This document shows positions 63,323 through 64,000 of a stretch of DNA of 64,000 nucleotides, piece by piece. Positions within the stretch are counted from its first letter, which is position 1. Every line of letters starts with the position of its first letter. Origin of the DNA: Streptomyces spectabilis (GTDB taxonomy: Bacteria > Actinomycetota > Actinomycetes > Streptomycetales > Streptomycetaceae); NCBI RefSeq assembly GCF_008704795.1, contig NZ_CP023690.1, forward strand, positions 7,698,501-7,762,500, written 5' to 3'. Under the pieces are notes generated by a model. It searched no databases. It saw only the letters and a program-made list of their open reading frames with translations, and had not been told where the DNA came from. The translations under genes and the position numbers were made by a program.

Positions 63323-63338
63323 ACCAAACATTTGTTAG
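63323..63338. promoter_or_regulatory. second KstR2-like operator, echA20/SDR divergent promoter
   Basis: ACCAAACATTTGTTAG is the reverse complement of the site at 54076-54091 apart from one base. It has the same AACA-NN-TGTT core and lies in a 70-bp divergent gap. It overlaps where the promoters of both genes must be. Confidence 0.7.
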
Positions 63339-63358
63339 TTACTCGGAAGGTAGCAGCG

Positions 63359-64000
63359 ATGACTGACAATCGACAGGTGGTCGTGGTCACCGGCGGGACC
63401 CGCGGCGTCGGGGCGGGGATCGCCCGCGGCTTCCTGGCCGCCGGCGCGCACGTCGTCATCTGCGCCCGCAAGCCGCCCGAGCGGCCCGTCGAAGTGCCGG
63501 GCGTCACCGCGGAGTTCCGCCCGGCCGACCTCAGGGACGCCGAGGCGGCGCACGCCCTGGTCACCGGCGTCGCCGCCGACCACGGACGGCTCGACGTGCT
63601 GGTGAACAACGCGGGCGGCACGCCGTTCGGCCTGCTCGCCGAGGCCACCGCCGCCCGCCAGACGAAGATCGTCCAGCTGAACCTGCTGGCCCCGCTGTAC
63701 GCATCCCTCGCCGCCCACGAAGTGATGAGCCGTCAGGAGACCGGCGGCGCCGTCATCATGATCGGCAGCGTCAGCGGCACCCGCCCCTCGCCCGGCTCGG
63801 GGGCCTACGGCGCCGCCAAGGCGGGCCTGGCCAACCTGGCGCGCACCATGGCGGTCGAATGGGCCCCGCACGTGCGCGTGAACACCGTGGTGCTCGGCCT
63901 GGTGCGCACCGAGAGCACCCATCTGCACTACGGCGACGAGGAGGGGGTCGCCGCGGTGGCCCGCACGATCCCGCTCGGCCGCCTCGCGGAGCCCGCGGAC
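63359..64000 (+). CDS. SDR-family dehydrogenase, 3' end outside the window
   Basis: The first 214 residues of a classical SDR are visible: VVVVTGGTRGVGAGIARGF, LVNNAGGTPFG, catalytic Ser in IGSVSGTRPSPG, and YGAAK for Tyr/Lys. The ATG is at 63359 with GGAAGG upstream. It is divergent from the echA20-like gene, the same arrangement as Rv3549c beside echA20 in M. tuberculosis, and shares the KstR2-like operator. It is therefore probably part of the HIP regulon. The substrate is unknown and the right edge cuts the gene. Confidence 0.82.
   Translation, partial: MTDNRQVVVVTGGTRGVGAGIARGFLAAGAHVVICARKPPERPVEVPGVTAEFRPADLRDAEAAHALVTGVAADHGRLDVLVNNAGGTPFGLLAEATAARQTKIVQLNLLAPLYASLAAHEVMSRQETGGAVIMIGSVSGTRPSPGSGAYGAAKAGLANLARTMAVEWAPHVRVNTVVLGLVRTESTHLHYGDEEGVAAVARTIPLGRLAEPAD

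Overview
The window is very GC-rich, uses GTG and TTG starts often, has leaderless promoters and many 4-bp ATGA/GTGA overlaps. It also carries a geosmin synthase, DUF2510 proteins and an intergenic repeat that I recognise from Streptomyces. All of this points to the chromosome of a Streptomyces or close relative. I see no insertion sequence, prophage, CRISPR array or rRNA. There is one tRNA-Leu(GAG).

Layout. (1) 1-8281 is an oxalate-utilisation block. On the minus strand it holds oxalyl-CoA decarboxylase, formyl-CoA:oxalate CoA-transferase, an NDP-forming acyl-CoA ligase and an OxlT-like MFS carrier. Divergent from it is a second succinyl-CoA synthetase-like pair (sucCD), and a 24-bp palindromic operator candidate lies in the gap between them. 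(2) 8415-11648 carries a DUF2254 membrane protein, the tRNA and a NagZ-like glycosidase with two DasR-like sites. (3) 12029-20940 is a candidate specialised-metabolism or modified-sugar locus that I cannot match to a known cluster. It contains a zinc dehydrogenase, a Gfo/Idh/MocA oxidoreductase, a PhyH dioxygenase, a LuxE/PaaK-like ligase, a LuxC-like acyl reductase, an alpha/beta-hydrolase fused to a DegT aminotransferase, and a radical SAM enzyme. (4) 21182-28252 holds a membrane-anchored periplasmic-binding-like sensor, a P-loop NTPase with an altered Walker A, and a NACHT-LRR (NLR-like) protein. This is a candidate sensing or anti-phage island. (5) 28345-51436 is mixed. It includes a phosphoesterase, an atypical response regulator, an SDR plus galactonate dehydratase, an orphan cytochrome b, geosmin synthase, a thioesterase, a GH4 enzyme, a reductase/GNAT/FBP operon, Tat-exported phospholipase C, a second-type valyl-tRNA synthetase, a scramblase-like protein, a TetR-controlled PAP2/EamA pair, and AnmK. 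(6) 51774-64000 matches the KstR2 regulon of mycobacteria for steroid C/D-ring (HIP) catabolism. It has two acyl-CoA dehydrogenases, an IpdF-like SDR, a KstR2-like regulator, FadA6, IpdC, IpdB, IpdA, EchA20 and a second SDR. Two near-identical KstR2-like operators sit in the two divergent promoters. A LAL-type ATPase with no DNA-binding domain is embedded in this region.

How the genes work together. In region 1, Frc and Oxc form the CoA-recycling oxalate cycle, and the ligases probably prime or balance acyl-CoA. In region 3, the ligase and reductase would turn a carboxylate into an aldehyde that the aminotransferase could aminate; this is inference. In region 6, gene order and operators support one coordinated catabolic regulon. 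The HIP-CoA ligase FadD3 and the ring A/B genes are not in view.
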